DNA of 60,000 nt from Polytrichum commune (Eukaryota; Streptophyta; Polytrichopsida; Polytrichales; Polytrichaceae): positions 26,600,001 to 26,660,000 of the forward strand of contig OX485803.1 in the NCBI GenBank assembly GCA_950295325.1, given 5' to 3'. Both the position numbers and the translations under genes were made by a program. Under the pieces are notes generated by a model. The model ran no database searches. It was given only the letters and a program-made list of their open reading frames with translations, and was not told the origin of the DNA. Positions 56,481 through 60,000 of this stretch are shown here, piece after piece. Position 1 is the stretch's first letter, and each line of letters opens with the position of its first letter.

Positions 56481-56964
56481 GGGCCACTTCACACACGAGA
56501 CTGAGAGCCCTTGACCAGTACACTTGAAGCACTCTCACTGGTGGAAAAGGCAAAGCCGGTCCGAGTTCGCTTCACACTATCCTTGAGGGACCAACGGAGT
56601 ATGTGAATGCAAGATGGATGTCAAGTCTACGTGGATTCCTACATGGCATCGAATGGATCATGTTTCATGGTCACTTGGACTACTTTCAAAAATCACCTCT
56701 TGGAGGTAGGTCTAACACAAAACTAGGAGACCATGGCACTCCGAACGCTCACAATTGTTGAATTATTCTATTTTATCATGTGTGAGCACCCGCATGAATA
56801 GAAATTCATTGAAATAGCATTTGGTTGAGGCCCCCAGTCACATATGACTTCACATTACGCTTGAGGGTCCACGACCACACTACATGAGTTTGGAGGTATC
56901 TTGGGACGGCCTTTGGACACTTTCTTTTGGGCTCTCACAATTCCACGGTCATGGTGTGAGGCCA
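56481..56964 (-). mobile_element. GGGCCACTTCACAC MITE, full-length inverted copy
   Basis: It starts GGGCCACTTCACACACGAG after TTA (56478-56480), and its interior matches 35812-36266 in the opposite orientation. The far end is degraded to '…gtgtgaggcc', so the second TTA is not preserved. Confidence 0.75.
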
Positions 56965-57382
56965 AACCGCCCACCCTTAAGCGTCCTAGTCCGGGTGAGG
57001 GAATGGGTATCACATTCGTGTTTGCATAACTTCCTCCTACCAAATATGTGAGAATTCCATACATTCCTCAGCAATTCGTGTACACTAATTTATTCCATAA
57101 CAAGGTTACAAGTGTTAAAAAACACTCTTCTCATGATGGCACTATTAGTGTACTCTCTTAAACCCCCACACAACTCAACCTCAAGTCCAACTCTTTAATA
57201 CCATCACCTAACATCTTGTGGCCTTCACACCCTAATAACTAACTCCCTAGCTAAATGTTTCCTACTAAGCCTACTTCACTACACTATGGCATAATGTATT
57301 CTCCAAACCACTAACTCCTATCCCTAAGCAACCCAACATTGTCATATACCCAGCCTACATTGGAACTTATAGTACCAGCTTC
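56965..57382. other. non-coding stretch
   Basis: AT- and C-rich DNA with no recognised feature. It leads into the minisatellite. Confidence 0.4.
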
Positions 57383-57713
57383 AACCCTGCATTCCAGCAG
57401 CAACTTAACCATGCATCCCAGTCGAGCTTAACTCTGCATCCCAGCCGCAACTTAACCCTGCAGTCTAGCAGAGCTCAACTCTGCATTCCAACAGCAACTT
57501 AACCCTGCATCCCAGCCACAACTTAACCCTGCAGTCCAGCAGAGCTCAACTCTGCATTCCACCAACAACTTAACCCTGCATCCCAACCGCAACTTAACAC
57601 TGCATTCCAGCAGCAACTTAACCTTATAGTCCAACAGAGCTCAACTCTGCATTCCAGCAGCAACTTAACCTTGCATCCCAGCAGAGCTTAACTCTGCATT
57701 CCAGCAGAACTTA
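57383..57713. repeat. 23/24-bp minisatellite, about 14 units, higher-order period ~71 bp
   Basis: Units of the form 'aaccctgcattccagcagca' plus 'actt' alternate with 23-bp variants ending 'gagctc'. Groups of three units (24+24+23) recur, giving a higher-order period of about 71 bp. The 60-codon frame on the minus strand is a by-product of the repeat. Confidence 0.85.
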
Positions 57714-59530
57714 ACACTATACTATCTAGAGTCAAGAGAGAACTCCTATCTCAAAGAGCTCAACCCCTTAATTCCCAAAGTCCCCTAACTAATCCCCTTA
57801 CTTAATTCTAATAATTCCACTAAATCCCCCACTAATTTCCCTAACTAATTCCACTAATTCCACTAATTCCTCTACCTAATTCCCACACATTTTTCTAGTT
57901 CTAAGAGCTCAAAAAACAATCCTAGAGAGGAGAGGAGGGAGAGAGAATGAAGAGAGAGGAGGAGAAGGAGAGGAGGGCACTCAAGACCACAAACCTCTTT
58001 AGCAATCTCCTACTTAGTAGGACCTTATCCTATCCGATAAACCCTCACCCTTTAAACCAACAAGAGCATGTTCTAATTCAAACATTTAAATCCAAGAACC
58101 TTCCTCTTGCTTCGTCAACCACTACTCACTTAATCACAACACTCGCTAATATCACTAAGCCTCTACTTAACCACACAAAATAGGCTTAAAGCCGAAAACA
58201 TAAACCACACCAAGCCTCACTCTTTTTATACTTTTGATTGTTTCAATAACACTCCAAATGCAATTATAAATAACTTCTAAACATACAACAAATATGAGCA
58301 CTCATTTTGGGCTCATACATGGCTCTTGGCTCGTGTGTGAAGTGGCCCTTACCTCAAGGCTACAAAAAGAAGTGCTTAGTGGCCACGTCGTAAAGCCCAG
58401 GCCAATGGTTCAAGAGCTTCATGACTCAATACTTGTAGCTATAATCCAATTTCTCACCAGGGTTTGTCTCTTCACAACTTCTACCGGTTTTTTCAGGATT
58501 TGACCAGTTGCAAACTTGTTGCCATTAATTTGGACCAGCCAATATCCTTTTTTTTTTTTTTTTTTTCAAGTGATGGCTAATTTTCTCTTCATTGTAATGA
58601 CAACCGGTCAAAAACTTGGGCATTGATAAGTAAGCCAGTTTTTCAATGTAGCAAAATTATATCTACAAACAACATACACCATTCAACAACAACATCTAAA
58701 GAACATATCAACATATAACAATGATATGCAATGATATCAACATCCAACAACAATGATCAACAATTTATCCATAGTAGGAGTTGAACCTAAAATAACCCAT
58801 CAACCGGTTGATGGCCATGGATTTACTCTTCTATCATATCTAGGTCTTAGAACCTCATACTAGATTTGAGCCCACAACATGATAAAAGAGTAACCTAACA
58901 TACCATACTATATACAAAAATGAAATTCATCAACTGCTAGAGTCAAAATCAATAGTATCATCTTCACCTTCAAGAGGAAAACGCCCTCAAAGGTATCTAA
59001 GCTTATGTGGATGTGAAAACAACCACCTAAAGTTTGTAGAGTTCCTTCATAAAGCTATGGCTTCCATTAGTACGTTATCGAGATCATCACGAAGATCTTC
59101 CATAGACACACTCATAATACATTCTAAACGCTAGCCGTCAGTAATGAAATGCAATAATGAAGCAAAAGCTTCGCATGTCCGGTATTCACCAAATCACTAC
59201 AAGCCTACAACGAACACATAACCTAAACCCTAGAACCAGATGATATCCAACCCTAGATGAATCAAATTGGATGAAATCCGCCTATTTCATAATTTAGCCG
59301 GGTAAAAATCCTCCTCCTCAAAATGGTTGCCGGTTGAAATCCGTTTATTTTCAAAGCACCAATTTCACATCCTCCACTTTCCCAATTCAACCGGACTACC
59401 ATTTCACAAAACCAACCGACTACCATTACACTAAATACCGGTTCTCCCCGGACATTGTTTCTCACCCATCATATGGTGATTGCGAGCTTTGTGCAAGCCA
59501 AACTGGAGACAAACACTCTGGTTGCATGAC
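57714..59530. other. intergenic DNA without recognised genes
   Basis: It contains a purine-rich run at 57923-57976, a T-run of about 22 at 58545-58566, and a terminal fragment of the GGGCCACTTCACAC family (about 58306-58348, ending …AGTGGCCC then TTA). Short frames have no known domain. Confidence 0.45.
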
Positions 59531-59533
59531 TTA

Positions 59534-59598
59534 GGGCCACTTCACACATGAGCCAAGAGACGTGACCATGAAATTGTGAGAGCCCAAAAGAAAGTGTT
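59534..59598 (+). mobile_element. GGGCCACTTCACAC MITE family, terminal fragment
   Basis: It starts GGGCCACTTCACACATGAG after TTA (59531-59533) and keeps about 65 bp before a TA-flanked element interrupts it. Confidence 0.65.
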
Positions 59599-59600
59599 TA

Positions 59601-59801
59601 TGGTATTTAGAGTCACTTACTATTCGGAGTTACACAATGCTGTAATTTTTGCTAAGAATGTACCTTTTTTACCAAGTAAAGTCATTTATGTTGTGTATTG
59701 TTCATATTATCCTATTTTAATCTTTGATGATAACCAATGAAATCTATAGCGAGAAGTTATAGCCTTGTGTGATTTCAAATAGTTAGTGACACTAAATACC
59801 A
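59601..59801. mobile_element. small TA-flanked TIR element (201 bp)
   Basis: The ends are TGGTATTTAGAGTCACTTAC and the imperfect inverse (…GTGACACTAAATACCA), with TA at 59599-59600 and 59802-59803. The inverted match extends about 38 bp with a few mismatches. Related terminal phrases occur near 34146, 43440, 48975 and 49240. A Stowaway-like class is inferred from the TA duplication. Confidence 0.65.
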
Positions 59802-60000
59802 TAAACGGTGTAATCGTTCACTAAACTAGGGGCAGAGGGATATGTGTGGACCCAAAATGGCTAGTTGTAAAAGTGGTGGCCCGAAAAAGCATGTAGTGAT
59901 AGGTGGGATGCAATGATTGGCCAAATAGGTGTTGTTTCATAGAAACGGTACACTGGTACACTAAACTCGGGTTAGAGTGATATGTGTGGACCCAAAATGG

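Noticed and set aside
1-60000. CRISPR arrays, bacterial operons, rRNA or tRNA genes.
   Set aside because: The tandem arrays here have no spacers of unique sequence, and gene structure is eukaryotic. No cloverleaf with intact A and B boxes or rRNA segment was found; the tRNA-like signals belong to SINEs.

Overview
This window looks like nuclear DNA from a land plant with a large, repeat-dominated genome. The evidence is short introns with GT-AG ends, interstitial TTTAGGG-type telomere motifs, plant-type MULE and PIF/Harbinger elements, and many MITEs. I cannot name the species. Only one clearly host-type gene is intact: a JmjC-domain gene of the JMJD7/JMJ32 type at 17161-20611 (+), 4 exons, 398 codons. 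Almost everything else is mobile DNA, dispersed repeats or unrecognised AT-rich sequence.

Layout. 1-2300: imperfect tandem and dispersed repeats. 2300-2831: an older copy of a MULE-related repeat. 2841-17105: a 14.3-kb nested transposon cluster flanked by a perfect 9-bp target duplication (GGTGGGGAG at 2832-2840 and 17106-17114). Its outer element is a Mutator-like element (MULE) whose long inverted ends carry tandem 199-bp units. It holds a 7-exon transposase gene on the minus strand (10651 to 5707) with one premature TGA. Three later insertions sit inside it: a pogo/Tc1-mariner-type element in the left arm (3468-5117, TA duplication), a Tourist-type MITE next to the transposase start (10691-10932, TTA), and a two-gene PIF/Harbinger element in the right arm (12269-17081, TTA). 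The whole cluster ends 55 bp before the ATG of the JmjC gene.

17161-20611: the JmjC gene, with a triplicated 275-bp block in intron 1. 20612-60000: no intact gene recognised. It holds TIR elements with readable duplications: two TA elements of one family (21876-22334, 31159-31604), a TTA family with GGGCCACTTCACAC ends (at least six full or partial copies), two further TTA MITEs (34376-34770, 54684-55084), a hAT-like element (46377-47131) and a small TA element (59601-59801). It also holds two fold-back structures, a LINE reverse-transcriptase relic (about 29017-29320), a tRNA-like SINE family (three copies), minisatellites and microsatellites. One SINE copy splits the first exon of a TIM13-like gene fragment (43710-44032).

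How the parts relate. The Harbinger element carries both proteins that PIF/Harbinger systems need (DDE transposase and Myb/trihelix partner), so it is a candidate source of activity for the TTA-flanked MITEs. The MULE encodes an unusual multi-domain transposase: HHCC zinc motif, FAR1/FLYWCH-like zinc motif, DDE, SWIM, zinc ribbon and Tudor-like tail. The cluster has displaced the original promoter of the JmjC gene by more than 14 kb.
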